This document shows positions 1-10,850 of a stretch of DNA of 64,000 nucleotides, one piece after another. A program made the translations under genes and the position numbers. The notes under the pieces are model-generated. The model had not been told where the DNA came from. It did no database searches and was given only the letters and a program-made list of their open reading frames with translations. Numbering within the stretch: the first letter of the stretch is position 1; each line of letters opens with the position of its first letter. This DNA comes from Cydia pomonella (taxonomy: Eukaryota > Arthropoda > Insecta > Lepidoptera > Tortricidae), in contig NC_084717.1 of the NCBI RefSeq assembly GCF_033807575.1, positions 13,863,300 through 13,927,299 on the forward strand. The letters run 5' to 3'.

Positions 1-13
1 AACGAGCGTCTCC

Positions 14-107
14 CGAGCGTCGGCGTCTAGTCAACTCTATGGCTGCTGCTCGACGCAACTGCGCAGCGACGCCATTTTCTATTGCGCTGACTAGACGCCG
101 ACGCTCG
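14..107. repeat. short inverted-repeat (MITE-like) hairpin
   Basis: Bases 14-33 and 88-107 are perfect 20-bp inverted repeats around a 54-bp loop. The arms begin CGAGCGTCGGCGTC. The structure resembles the tip of a non-autonomous DNA element. No target-site duplication could be checked because the window begins 13 bases upstream. Confidence 0.6.
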
Positions 108-1179
108 AAAGACGCTAGTGTGGGGCGGCTCATACTGTCACCAATGCAACTGGGTCAGTATGCGGTCTGAGGTGCGTGCGCACGACTTACTTTAAGTATG
201 ATCCAATCAGCAAATCATCAAACTCCATGGGACCAACATAAAAAAAAAAAAAAAAACAAAATGGCACTATATCTAATATTACTATAATATTCGATAAAAT
301 AAATAGCATTAAATAAAATAAAAAATACGACAACTCTTAACATGCGTGAACGTGTTGAATTAAAAACAACGCCGCCTTACAAAATGGTTAACTGTTATGT
401 AACTTACGTTACGTTTTTAAAATATCACTTCGGTGTTAAGCTATTTGCTGATGCTTAGGATGCTATAAATATTTGTCGGTGGTATTTAAATGTTTGTTGG
501 TTTTTCTCGTGAACTATAAAGTACATTTTAAGCTGCTGGACTAATGGTTTGTATCAGGTATTAACATTATCCATTTAAACATTTTCTGACTATAAATATT
601 TTTCACCAAAATGTACGCTTAAATTTTGTAGGTTATTATAATTCGTAGTCCGCTTAACACGATTCGAGCTTTATATTTATACGCTCTGTATTTGTGGTAA
701 TGATTTTAGAAAACATTGTTAGGTGCTTTGGCTTAATTCCGAATATTTATCTATATAAAATCTGCTATCCAAGTCAGTTTTATAGAGTACGTTTTTTACG
801 TTTATGTGTCATTATCACTATAGTTCGTTTTTTTTTTGCATTTGAAAAAAGGTTAATAATCTTGATGTATCTTTTTTTCGAAAATTATCGAAACACGCTT
901 TATAAAAATTTGTTTAGGTAGGTATATTATTGCTTATGAAAGCAAAATGATGTAAATAATCGTGTATGATTTATAATTGTTACATATTTGCTGTGACTTA
1001 TTTTTCAAAAGTGTTTTTTTAATAAAAAGACACGTCAAGATCGCTTACCTTTTTTCTAATGCTAAAAAAAATCGAACAATAGGTACAAATAGTTCTTTTT
1101 TGAAGTAGACCACCTTACTTTTCGGAATTATTCCAAAGCTCCCCATTGTATTTTCCTAAATTGAGTCATTTATTTTCAG
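108..1179. other. intron sequence upstream of the first visible unc80 exon
   Basis: This is AT-rich DNA with a poly-A run near 240-256 and many short homopolymers. I see no exon with splice sites and no recognisable element. The only reading frame (694-921) has AT-rich, low-complexity coding and no family resemblance. It is most likely intron, because the first exon at 1180 begins mid-codon behind an acceptor. Confidence 0.5.
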
Positions 1180-1274
1180 AGCTCGTAAACGGGTAGAAGA
1201 CAGGTTGAACAGATTTGGTCTGAGAAAGATGGGGAAGAAAAGAGACGGCAGCATCGAGGAAACAAGTGGCGGAT
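1180..1274 (+). CDS. unc80: unc80 exon 1 (in window)
   Basis: The acceptor is TATTTTCAG and the donor is GTAAGG. The exon starts with the last base of a split codon and ends with the first base of the next. It encodes a basic segment, RVEDRLNRFGLRKMGKKR, followed by an acidic SIEETSGG tail. Lower GC at third positions than most other exons. Confidence 0.85.
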
Positions 1275-2149
1275 GTAAGGGTACCCTATATATTTTATTT
1301 AGTAACTGCGTAATCCACTTTGATTTTCCATAAAGCTAAAACCGGCTGTCGAGTATATTTCTGTAATACAGTGTCGTCGATTAAGCCTAATGGAAAACAA
1401 ATACATTTCACTAAGGGCCTGTTTCACAATGTCCAAGTAAAGTCCTGAATAGGCTACTTGCCACTTGACGAATTAAGTCACTGTTGGCGTTTCTAATAAG
1501 CTACGACTATCCTCAAATAAGCTTAACTGGTTGATAATGTGCTAAGTTTTGCAGGAAGTTTTATCTGGCAGTTAATTTATTTGTTAATTAGTTATCCAAT
1601 ACTTTACATACTTGGATATTATGAAACAGGCCCAAATAAATTTTACTTACTTAACTCTATTCTATAACCCAGATACTTAAATGGCAATTCAATTACCTAA
1701 TCTACTTTCTATCTCGTATTATACTAAATTACAGTTCGATTTGGTTAAAACTTACGAGTATAGCTGAAATTACAGTGATATAACAATATCTACATGTAAT
1801 ATAAAAACAGACTTGCACTACAGACGTAGACAAACAGAATGCTTCATGGCTAAAAGCTAAACAGATCCAATAGTATACATACAAAATTGAGATCTATGTG
1901 TTATGACGAAAACGTTGACATAAATATTTGTTACCGTACACACTCGAAACAAAATTCGCCGAAAAAACAAAATCTTTGAAACTGTATTCAAGATTCAATG
2001 ACAAAAACACGTGATAAATAACTCTATTCCAGCTGCAAGAGGGTTCAATTTAATACTGCCTTTATACAGGTGTATTGTAAGAGTTGTATGGATAAAATGA
2101 TGTGTAGCTGTGTACGATTCCTGGTATTATCCGCTCCAACATTCCACAG
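1275..2149. other. unc80 intron 1
   Basis: AT-rich intron. Near 1414-1634 there is a loose inverted pair (GGGCCTGTTTCACAATGTCCAAGTA and a reversed counterpart ending GAAACAGGCCC) of the kind seen in lepidopteran MITEs. Nothing else is recognisable. Confidence 0.4.
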
Positions 2150-2340
2150 ACATGTCCCGGCGCGGCTCGGCCGAGGGCGGCTCGGGAGGCGGCGAGTCGG
2201 AGGTGGTGGTGCTGAAGCGGCGGCGGCTGGTGGCGGCGGCGCCGCTCTGCGCGGGGCTGGCGCGCTTCAGCTTCCTGCTGGACGCCACGCAGCCCGGCGC
2301 CACGCCGGATGCGCTCTTCATGGCCGCGCTGCTGGACTTG
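2150..2340 (+). CDS. unc80: unc80 exon 2
   Basis: The acceptor is ATTCCACAG and the donor is GTGACC. The exon completes a Tyr codon with exon 1, then encodes a Ser/Gly-rich stretch, VVVLKRRRLV, and the conserved ARFSFLLDATQPG...PDALFMAALLDL core. It ends in phase 0. It is extremely GC-rich, including third positions. The overlapping longer + frame (2070-2480) and the minus frame are shadows. Confidence 0.92.
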
Positions 2341-2800
2341 GTGACCACTTTACCTGTAAAGTCAGAGGCGGTGCGGAAGCTCCGGGCCGTTGTAGGCCGG
2401 CCTGCCGCGCTTTAGATGCTGCCCGACTTTCCAGCTTACTATCTCTCATTCCGAGGTTGATACCCTTTTTGGGCTTATGAGGACTGGGCAACTAGTGTCA
2501 CTTGTACACGCCATATTACGGGAATTGTTTAAGTATCTATTTTCGCACGTCATATCTGTATACGCAACAATGTGTGTTCGTGTGTGTGTGTGTTCCTTAG
2601 GGCAGTCAGTTGAAAATATCGGTTGAACTTACTGTCATCGCCTTACTAATCGAACTAAAATTCTGTCAATCTGTAGATAATCTTCTGCCGCAGGATGAGG
2701 TAACTTCATTCGGGATGGGGTGGGGATTGGCCGGTCTATATGAAATACTTATTCTGTAATAGTGTAACTTACATCGTAACATTTGATTGTATTGTTTCAG

Positions 2801-2918
2801 CCTAACACGGTGGTGGTCGGAAGAGCCGCCATGCTACTTGAGTGTGCACATTTGGTCCACAACTGCAACAAAGGCCAGTGGCCCTACTGGTTGAAGTCCA
2901 ATATGTCTAAAGCAACCG
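2801..2918 (+). CDS. unc80: unc80 exon 3
   Basis: The acceptor is ATTGTTTCAG and the donor is GTAAAT. It encodes PNTVVVGRAAMLLECAHLVH, NCNKGQWPYWLK and so on. The AALLLECAHFVH-type motif is a hallmark of this part of UNC80. It ends with one base of a split Val codon. Confidence 0.93.
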
Positions 2919-2992
2919 GTAAATAAAAGTTTAATCAATGTTTACTTGCTTTGATAAATTAATAGGGATCTTAAAATTGTTTTTTTTTCTAG

Positions 2993-3057
2993 TCACTACG
3001 AGTCCGCACCTAAAAAGACAACGTTTAGCTGCAAAACTATTTTATCAATGGGCTGAA
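2993..3057 (+). CDS. unc80: unc80 exon 4
   Basis: A 65-base exon behind a poly-T tract (TTTTTTTTCTAG) with donor GTAAGT. It encodes TTSPHLKRQRLAAKLFYQWAE. LAAKLFYQW is conserved in UNC80. Phase 1 in, phase 0 out. Confidence 0.93.
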
Positions 3058-3444
3058 GTAAGTGTTTTTCTGCAGTATTCAGAAATTGAATCTACAACCG
3101 GTGTCATAAGGTCATGACTTTTCATTAAGTATATAGTGCGCTAATTTCCGTCTAGGTTCTAGTTTTCGTCCACTTGACTGGCTATTCGCGAATAATATAT
3201 TTCATTATTAATTCGCAACTTGCGAAATTTCATTTTTAATGTAGATATTGATCTATTATTAAGACTTCAGTGATTGCAATGTAATACGTAATTTATGCGG
3301 CGAGGTATATGTCCAAATTTCGTCAAATGAACGAAAACTAGAGCTGGATGGAAAGTAGCGCAATAACGGGACGCTAAATAAATAAGTGTTATTTTTTCAT
3401 CATTTTTATCACGATAATTAGCTAATGGACTATTTTCAACGCAG

Positions 3445-3580
3445 GCTATAGGAAACCGGTTGGAAGAGATGTTAATAGAAGACAAAAAATACATCGACAA
3501 CGTTATTAACGTCGTGACCGACCCCGACGGACAACGCGACCTGCTGCAGCAAGATGAGGAGGAGGACTTCCTCGACGAAG
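3445..3580 (+). CDS. unc80: unc80 exon 5
   Basis: The acceptor is TTCAACGCAG and the donor is GTGAGT. It encodes AIGNRLEEMLIEDKKYIDNV, then an acidic tail DEEEDFLDE, and ends with one base of a split Ala codon. The minus-strand frame 3267-3638 is a shadow. Confidence 0.93.
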
Positions 3581-5165
3581 GTGAGTGACTCATTTCAGCT
3601 TGATTAAGAGGAAAGAGGACGGTCGTCTCTCCATACAAACGTAGTCCCCATTTTCCTCATTCCATTGACATTTTTTACATAATTTGATTGTAGCATAGCT
3701 ATGCCGCTGCGTTTGACTTTTTGATTATTGTAAAGATTAGGAGTAAAAACAGGTTTCATAAAAATCTTTAAATGATCCTAACTATAATAATTAAAAATTG
3801 GAAATAAAATCAAACGTAGGGGCATAGCTATGGTTGATATACAAAAAAATGTGTGAAAATATTTTCAATACTGTTAATCTCTAAAGAGGAAAATGAAGAC
3901 TACGTTTGCATGGATAGGTAATTTCGCGCGGGTCCTCCACTTTCGTCTTACGTATACTGTGTAAATGATGTTACTTTTGAAAAACGAATCATATTAATTC
4001 GCACAAGCATGATACATGCAGCGGTAATTTGATAAACCAGACAAAAATATGCGACTGCGACTTCATGACCTTCGTACTTAATTAATGTCGTACATTTAGT
4101 TTTATTACAAGCTTTTATTTAACTTGCCCTGTTAGTATGCACTCGTTAGTTAGTTAGTGTGGGCCAAATCTTGAAAGCCTTTGACCCACTTTCCGATTGA
4201 GCTGAAATTTTGCATACATATGTAAATCGGATGACAATGCAATATTAATAATATTATGGAGATGGATATTGATGAGTAGGTATTAGTTGCCTGTGGAAAG
4301 AAAAGTACATTCAGCAATAAAATCTTGTTCCATAAACGATTTTTTTTTTGCCAACAACTAATTTAAAACTAAAACCGTCAGCGTCGAGAGTATTCTCTCC
4401 TCACCATCGGTTCATGCCTCAGCCACGAACCACAAACTCGACGCTGACCGCCATACAATAGTTTTATCTACACACATATAAACCCTCTATGATGCCTTCA
4501 AAATCCGTAAATAATGGCCAACATTACGATAAACTGTTTTGTTACAACAAATTTCTTATCTGTGATGATGTTGTAATTGCTTCATAACTACATCAAAATC
4601 GATTTGGTTAGGTATGACTTCAAATTTGGAACATCTCTGAAAAAAAAGCAATCCATTTTATCTCTATTCTTATATCAGTCAAGATGCCTTTTTGTTCGAA
4701 ATGAAATATCAATTGCATACAATTTTGACATATCTCGCATGTTAGTTTGTATGATACGGAAATAGGCCCCCGACTCTAGCTTGTCTCTGAATTTAAAAAA
4801 AACTACGAATGCGTGACATGCGTAAAAAAAGTTTTCATTTGCCGCCATTTGACGTACAGTTTATCTATGAATTAGTTTTAAGTATAAAATTAATATGTTT
4901 TGTTGTTTTTAAAGTACCTATAGCAAAAGTTAAGTATAAAATGAGTGATAAAAATATTTCGGTGACGCCACCACATAGCCGCGAGTTCCGCCAAGAGAGC
5001 AACGATGCCCTGTAATTTGGGTTAGTGAATATATCATAGAAAGTTTGTAATATGTGGTAGATAAAATAGTGAATGTATACTGTACATAATTAGGCATTAA
5101 ACCCACACTCGTGTATTTTAATGCCTTTTATTATGTAGCAGTCACATAAACTACTATTATTGAAT
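3581..5165. other. unc80 intron 5, non-array part
   Basis: AT-rich intron. A 12-bp inverted repeat (GTCAGCGTCGAG at 4377-4388 and its complement at 4437-4448) brackets a 72-bp MITE-like hairpin. At about 4150-4240 there is a 'TGGGCCAAATCTTGAAAGCC' type dispersed repeat. The short frames at 4577-4765 and 4809-5015 show no family features. Confidence 0.45.
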
Positions 5166-7018
5166 GTCTGGCGTGCGTGCTAGTGTTAGTATTGTATGGT
5201 GTGTGTGAGGGCCGGCAGCGAGCCTGCGGCCGGCGGGCGGGCCGGGCGGCGCGGCGTGCCCGCGCGCGCTGCGGCTGGTGGCGTGCGAGCTAGTGTTAGT
5301 ATTGTATGGTGTTTGTGTGTGTGTGTGTGTGTGTGCCAGCAGCGAGCCTGCGGCCGGCGGGCGGGCCGGGCGACGCGGCGTGCCCGCGCGCGCTGCGGCT
5401 GGTGGCGTGAGAGCTAGTGTTAGTATTGTATGGTGTGTGTGTGTGTGTGTGTGTGTGTGCCGGCAGCGAGCCTGCGGCCGGCGGGCGGGCCGGGCGACGC
5501 GGCGTGCCCGCGCGCGCTTCGGCTGGTGGCGTGCGAGCTAGTGTTAGTATTGTATGGTGTGTGTGTGCCGGCAGCGAGCCTGCGGCCGGCGGGCGGGCCG
5601 GGCGACGCGGCGTGCCCGCGCGCGCTTCGGCTGGTGGTGTGAGAACTAGTGTTAGTATTGTATGGTGTTTGTGTGTGTGTGTGTGTGTGTGCCAGCAGCG
5701 AGCCTGCGGCCGGCGGGCGGGCCGGGCGACGCGGCGTGCCCGCGCGCGCTGCGGCTGGTGGCGTGAGAGCTAGTGTTAGTATTGTATGGTGTGTGTGTGT
5801 GTGTGTGTGTGTGTGCCAGCAGCGAGCCTGCGGCCGGCGGGCGGGCCGGGCGACGCGGCGTGCCCGCGCGCGCTGCGGCTGGTGGCGTGCGAGCTAGTGT
5901 TAGTATTGTATGGTGTGTGTGTGCCGGCAGCGAGCCTGCGGCCGGCGGGCGGGCCGGGCGACGCGGCGTGCCCGCGCGCGCTTCGGCTGGTGGTGTGAGA
6001 ACTAGTGTTAGTATTGTATGGTGTGTGTGTGTGTGTGTGTGTGTGTGCCAGCAGCGAGCCTGCGGCCGGCGGGCGGGCCGGGCGACGCGGCGTGCCCGCG
6101 CGCGCTGCGGCTGGTGGCGTGAGAGCTAGTGTTAGTATTGTATGGTGTGTGTGTGTGCCGGCAGCGAGCCTGCGGCCGGCGGGCGGGCCGGGCGACGCGG
6201 CGTGCCCGCGCGCGCTGTGGCTGGTGGCGTGAGAGCTAGTGTTAGTATTGTATGGTGTGTGTGTGTGTGTGTGTGTGCCGGCAGCGAGCCTGCGGCCGGC
6301 GCGCGGGCCGGGCGACGCGGCGTGCCCGCGCGCGCTGCGGCTGGTGGCGTGCGAGCTAGTTTTAGTATTGTATGGTATGTGTGTGGGCCGGCAGCGAGAC
6401 TGCGGCTGGCGGGCGGGCCGGGCGACGGCGCGTGCCCGCGCGCGCTGCGGCTGGTTGCGTGCGAGCTAGTGTTAGTATTGTATGGTGTGTGTGTGTGGGC
6501 CGGCAGCGAGCCTGCGGCCGGCAGGCGGGCCGGCCGACGCGGCGTGCCCGCGCGCGCTGCGGCTGGTGGCGTGCGAGCTAGTGTTAGTATTGTATGGTGT
6601 GTGTGTGTGGGCCGGCAGCGAGCCTGCGGCCGGCGGGCGAGCCGGGCGACGCGGCGTGCCCGCGCGCGCTGCGGCTGGTGGCGTGCGAGCTAGTGTTAGT
6701 ATTGTATGGTGTGTGTGTGGGCCGGCAGCAAGCCTGCGGCCGGCGGGCGGGCCGGGCGGCGCGGCGTGCCCGCGCGCGCTGCGGCTGGTGGCGTGCGAGC
6801 TAGTGTTAGTATTGTATGGTGTGTGTGTGGGCCGGCAGCAAGCCTGCGGCCGGCGGGCGGGCCGGGCGGCGCGGCGTGCCCGCGCGCGCTGTGGCTGGTG
6901 GCGTGCGAGCTAGTGTTAGTATTGTATGGTGTGTGTGTGGGCCGGCAGCAAGCCTGCGGCCGGCGGGCGGGCCGGGCGGCGCGGCGTGCCCGCGCGCGCT
7001 GCGGCTGGTGGCGTGCGT
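5166..7018 (+). repeat. 16-copy tandem array of the exon 6 splice acceptor and exon 5' edge
   Basis: Sixteen direct repeats of 109-125 bp. Each has a (TG)n tract, an acceptor (GGCAG or CAGCAG), about 75 bases identical or nearly identical to the start of exon 6, and the spacer CGAGCTAGTGTTAGTATTG. Unit length varies with the (TG)n tract. The acceptor copies end near 5218, 5342, 5465, 5574, 5697, 5821, 5930, 6055, 6163, 6285, 6395, 6504, 6616, 6726, 6836 and 6948. The last copy runs on into the real exon. A higher-order period of 356 bp (three units) is visible: 5417-5772 is repeated at 5773-6128. Reading frames across the array come from the GC-rich repeat and are not genes. Confidence 0.93.
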
Positions 7019-7123
7019 GCTGCTGTGCGAGGTGACGGCCTTCCTGCGCGAGTCCTACCAGAACCTGCCCAAGTCCTGCCGCGCCTCGCTCAAGGAGCGC
7101 GGGCCCTGGGACCGCGTCTACAG
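6949..7123 (+). CDS. unc80: unc80 exon 6
   Basis: The acceptor is the last GGCCGGCAG of the tandem array and the donor is GTACGA. Joined to exon 5 it reads DE-A-SLRPAGG..., matching the family 'DEAS' junction. It continues CPRALRLVACVLLCEVTAFL, RESYQNLPKSCR and so on. The tract before the acceptor is (TG)n rather than pyrimidine-rich. Fifteen extra acceptor copies lie upstream. Exon ends in phase 2. Confidence 0.9.
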
Positions 7124-7935
7124 GTACGATTCATTCTCGCACCTCTAGAATGACATATTGGTGGGTAGTCCATGTGTTCGGTGTTAAAAAAATAAATCAT
7201 TTTTGTTAATGTTATGCGAAGATGGATGGAAAAACGAAGACGTTTGTGTTGTAAGAATAAGTGAGTTCATTATGTTACGTTATTTTGTATTGTACAGTCG
7301 AGAGTGCATATTTTTGATGAAACTTTTATTTTAACAGGGCTCTTAGCAGTCAACACACATTAATGCCAGTCGAGTATGTGTTCTAAAGAAATAATGCATG
7401 TTTCCTTGAATACTGCACTGAGCGTGCATGCATATAGAACTACATAGGTTTCGTTAAAGTTAACTTTACGAAACGATTCAGCAAACCTCACCTCGAAAAC
7501 GAGTTTGTTTATCTAGAGTGCGCTCATCGCGCGAGGCACGACTCAGTACCGATACCGTACACGAGTACGATACCGGTAATCCGTGCCGACAGCACACTTA
7601 ACTGCATGGTATGTTAATAACTTACCTACATAACTTTACCTAAATAAAACCGTAAATACAGTTTAAAATTACACTAAATATATTTAATATTTTTATGAGC
7701 TCACCCTTACTGACTTTACAAAATCACTGAATAAAGGTAGTAATCAAAATATGCAAATAGGTAGTATAGTATTTAGTATAACAAGTAAAAGTAATCGCTT
7801 TGCTACATTGGCATGCTCGGTAAAGAAGATTTGAAATTTTGACAAGTATAGTAAAGAAAATAGAGCTAAACGCTACGCCAAGAGCCTGGGCCTCGATATC
7901 GGGTACAGTGGTATAATACGTTGTGTGTGTGATAG
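7124..7935. other. unc80 intron 6
   Basis: AT-rich intron. An imperfect palindrome, TTTCGTTAAAGTTAACTTTACGAAA, sits at about 7449-7473. No exon or element was recognised. Confidence 0.4.
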
Positions 7936-8092
7936 GGAAGCGAACCGGCGGTGGAGTATGGCGCTGTCCTCGATGGGGCACTCGCAGGCGTCTGCGCAGA
8001 GCCTACAGTCTATCGCGGGCGCGGAACCTGAACGCAAGATATCTTTCGTCATCCACGAGCCCGAAAACGTCTCAGGCGGGAGCAACGTCACG
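7936..8092 (+). CDS. unc80: unc80 exon 7
   Basis: The acceptor is GTGTGATAG and the donor is GTATGC. It completes Arg with exon 6, then encodes EANRRWSMALSSMG...SIAGAEPERKISFVIHEPEN. ERKISF is conserved with vertebrate UNC80. Ends in phase 0. Confidence 0.9.
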
Positions 8093-8254
8093 GTATGCTA
8101 TATTAACTGGCGCCATGGGACTCATTTATTCTGTTTTTAATATATGTATCTCTTAATTCAAGTGACAGTCCAAGACGCTACATTGACTACATTTTGTAAA
8201 ATTTATATAATTGTAACGATAAGAAACAAATGGTCTCGTGTTGTGTACCAACAG

Positions 8255-8423
8255 TTGGCGGACGCAATCCCGCCGACGCCCGTAGACGATAAGAAGGGGC
8301 GGCTAGGGTCGCGCGGCAAGGCGTGCCTGCACCGCCGCAGCACGCAGCAGCATCAGGCCTACGGCTCCTTCAAGCGACGCTCCATCAAGCTCCGGCAGAA
8401 GGACGCGAGGGAAGTGGACGAAT
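8255..8423 (+). CDS. unc80: unc80 exon 8
   Basis: The acceptor is TACCAACAG and the donor is GTACGT. It encodes LADAIPPTPVDDKKGR, a basic AYGSFKRRSIKLRQKD patch and REVDE. It is probably a cytoplasmic linker of the scaffold. Ends in phase 1. Confidence 0.88.
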
Positions 8424-10701
8424 GTACGTACGAAGCCTTGCATTATGCTTTGTTATACTTAGATTACTTAGACTTAGACCTACCGATACGTTGAATAATT
8501 GTACGCATTCTGTTGTAATTACAGATACGTACAGTTAGCACCAAATAGATAGTGACACCCAGTGGCCAAATAAATCGCAACACACATTTGTAACCATAGA
8601 AATAAGGATGTGTTCCGATATATTTGGCCGTCACAGTCTATTAGATGTTGACTGTAGACTACTTCCTCAAAATAGCTCCTTAGCCGCTGCAACTATCATC
8701 TGCAAAAATAATGTGGCCAATGATGTACTCTTAAACAAAAAAAAAGGCAGACATACAGTTAGCATCAAATATATAATGAGAGCCAAAGTGGCCGAATATA
8801 TATATCGCAGGAATCAGAGAATATGATTATTTGATGCTGCCTGTAAAGTGTACACAGTTGAAGTGTAGGTGGCGCTGGACGACGCCAGCCATATCTTACA
8901 TATTTTACTATAACTAGATATATTAAGCACTATAATTTGACAGTCTAGTGAAACGAATATTTAGTGGAAAGTTCAGCTAAGTGCCAATAGCATGTGAACT
9001 TATCGGCTTAGGCTGGTGGAGTGAAGAGTTATTTTATCCATCTAACGTGTCTCTGTAACTTTCAAATAAATTATCGAGACACGTGATTATTCTTAATGTG
9101 CTATAGGCATCGCCTCCAGAGTTGAGGTCACTCACGCAAACAATAATGAAAGCGGGTTTTTGAAATTAGTGTTTTCTTCTCTATGAAAGCGAATTTTCGT
9201 AATTCATTGTGTTTGTGTTTCTTCAAATTTCTTCAAGGTGTTTAGCTTAAATGTCATGCATTTAAATCACATTAATTCATTCGTTCATTCACTTCCGTTT
9301 TCCCATTAGTAGTCTATGTAGTCATTCACCTCAGTGTGTGATCGTTCACCTCAACTCTTCTGCCGACACCTAAACCATATTGTATTCTTTTTTATTTTAT
9401 TGAAATGCAATACAATTTGCGGCTGTCGAATCGGTAAAAAAACATGAAAGTGTGTTCTAAAGTTATCAGTTTTTACTACTTTCCTGTTCTATCTTACAAC
9501 GTGAAGTATGAATTTGCAAATTGTACGTCCTTGAAATTACATTTGTTCTTAAAATTTTATCACGGAATACAATAATAAGTTTATCATACTATATACCTTA
9601 TTAATATGTTCTGTGAATGTCATAAATGCCGTATGCTTTCTTTCCAAATTGCATCAATAAGCATTTTAATATACAACGTGCTCACTAGGAACCCGAAAGA
9701 TTACTGATCAAGACTAAAACGTCCTATAAACTTTTCTAAAATCTTTAATAAAAAAAACATCATTTTATTGTTACTTAGTGCAAAACTCCGTTTTGATGGC
9801 GATGTTGTCACTATGGCGCTTTGTGTAATCCTACAGATATCCAAAAGTGACAAGTACATAACACTTTGCAACAACTAAGATTTACGAAAAGAAAGTACTA
9901 ATTTGACGAAAGGCATTGCCTCGCTGAATGGCCAGTGACATTTTTTCCTTAGATATTTTGGCCTCAGAAATACATGGTTAAAATCTTTCAGGTTCCTCTT
10001 GGACACCTTGTATGTTTATTAGATTCTCAATAATCTTCGAGCAACTGAGCCTATATATTTTTTAAATTAAATGTCGAACTAACTAAAGAATTACGAAAGT
10101 TATAGAGAAGCTAATTCATATCATGCTTTACATTCTGTATAGTCTTGACAATGGAATTATTGTTTCGAATACTTACTAAAAAATTACCATTTTATATGTC
10201 TCTAAGCGTCATTGTTATTTTTAAATACAGTACGCACTACGCAAGGGATGCGTATTTAACAATGCTTATGAATTTACTATATTGTTTACATTACGAATAT
10301 GTCAACTGATTCTGAAGTCAAGTCTAACAGAAGCCTATACATTTCTTAATACATATAATTTGTAACTCATTTAAATGTATAGCTCTACCATTGGCAAACA
10401 AAAGAAATGTAAAACTTATTAAAGTAAATAATCCAAAAGAACCTGTGCACGAAGTTTTAAACCGATGCGATGTTGAAACAGCCGGCCAAAGATCATTTAC
10501 GTTTCTTTTTTTTAGTTGTTAATCGGCGCTCTGAATCGATACAAAGCAGGCGAAAGGTTTCGTCTCTTTCTGACAGGAGTGACACGTCTGAAATATATCC
10601 CCCTGCAGGTAATTGTTTGACAACTAGTCCTAGGTCCTAGCCCACCCTTAGTGAGTTGGCGTCTGGAGGTTTGCTGCGACTGACGCTTGAACAAATTTTA
10701 G
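8424..10701. other. unc80 intron 8 (contains repeats)
   Basis: Mostly AT-rich. A diverged direct duplication at about 8528-8600 and 8748-8830 shares ACAGTTAGCAYCAAATA. An inverted-repeat element is annotated separately at 9671-10013. The remaining sequence shows no coding signal. Confidence 0.4.
9671..10013. repeat. inverted-repeat (MITE-like) element, degenerate copy
   Basis: The ends are imperfect inverted repeats, ATACAACGTGCTCACTAGGA on the left and a reversed counterpart ending CACCTTGTAT on the right. The internal 'TTTTGATGGCGATG' segment recurs in reverse orientation near 29098-29114. A better-preserved relative lies at 48930-49350. Confidence 0.55.
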
Positions 10702-10850
10702 GGGGCACAGTAATTATGCCAAACGAGGTGGACAGTGGAGGGGAGGAGAGCCCCGGGGTGCTGTCAGACGACCACGACCATCCGCCGGACAGTCCGGATA
10801 GCAACTCCACCGATCCACCTGATAATAATAAGGGTTTTCCTTGGCTTAAG
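10702..10850 (+). CDS. unc80: unc80 exon 9
   Basis: The donor GTGAGC is clear. Two in-frame acceptors are possible: AAATTTTAG (exon from 10702) and GGGGGCACAG (exon from 10711). It encodes TVIMPNEVDSGGEESPGVLS, an acidic and Pro-rich stretch, and GFPWLK. Ends in phase 0. The exact start is the only doubt. Confidence 0.85.

Noticed and set aside
694..921. 75-codon frame near the window start
   Set aside because: AT-rich, Phe/Ile/Tyr-heavy composition typical of random intron sequence. No splice or family support.
2070..2480. 136-codon + frame and overlapping minus frame
   Set aside because: Both are shadows of GC-rich unc80 exon 2, which is supported by splice sites and homology in another frame.
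3267..3638. 123-codon minus-strand frame
   Set aside because: It overlaps exon 5 in antisense and shows no family motifs.
5196..7153. Many overlapping 70-180 codon frames of Cys/Val- and Arg/Gly-rich composition
   Set aside because: They are translations of the (TG)n and GC-rich exon 6 array in all frames. The same segments recur in several frames. Only the last copy joins the true exon.
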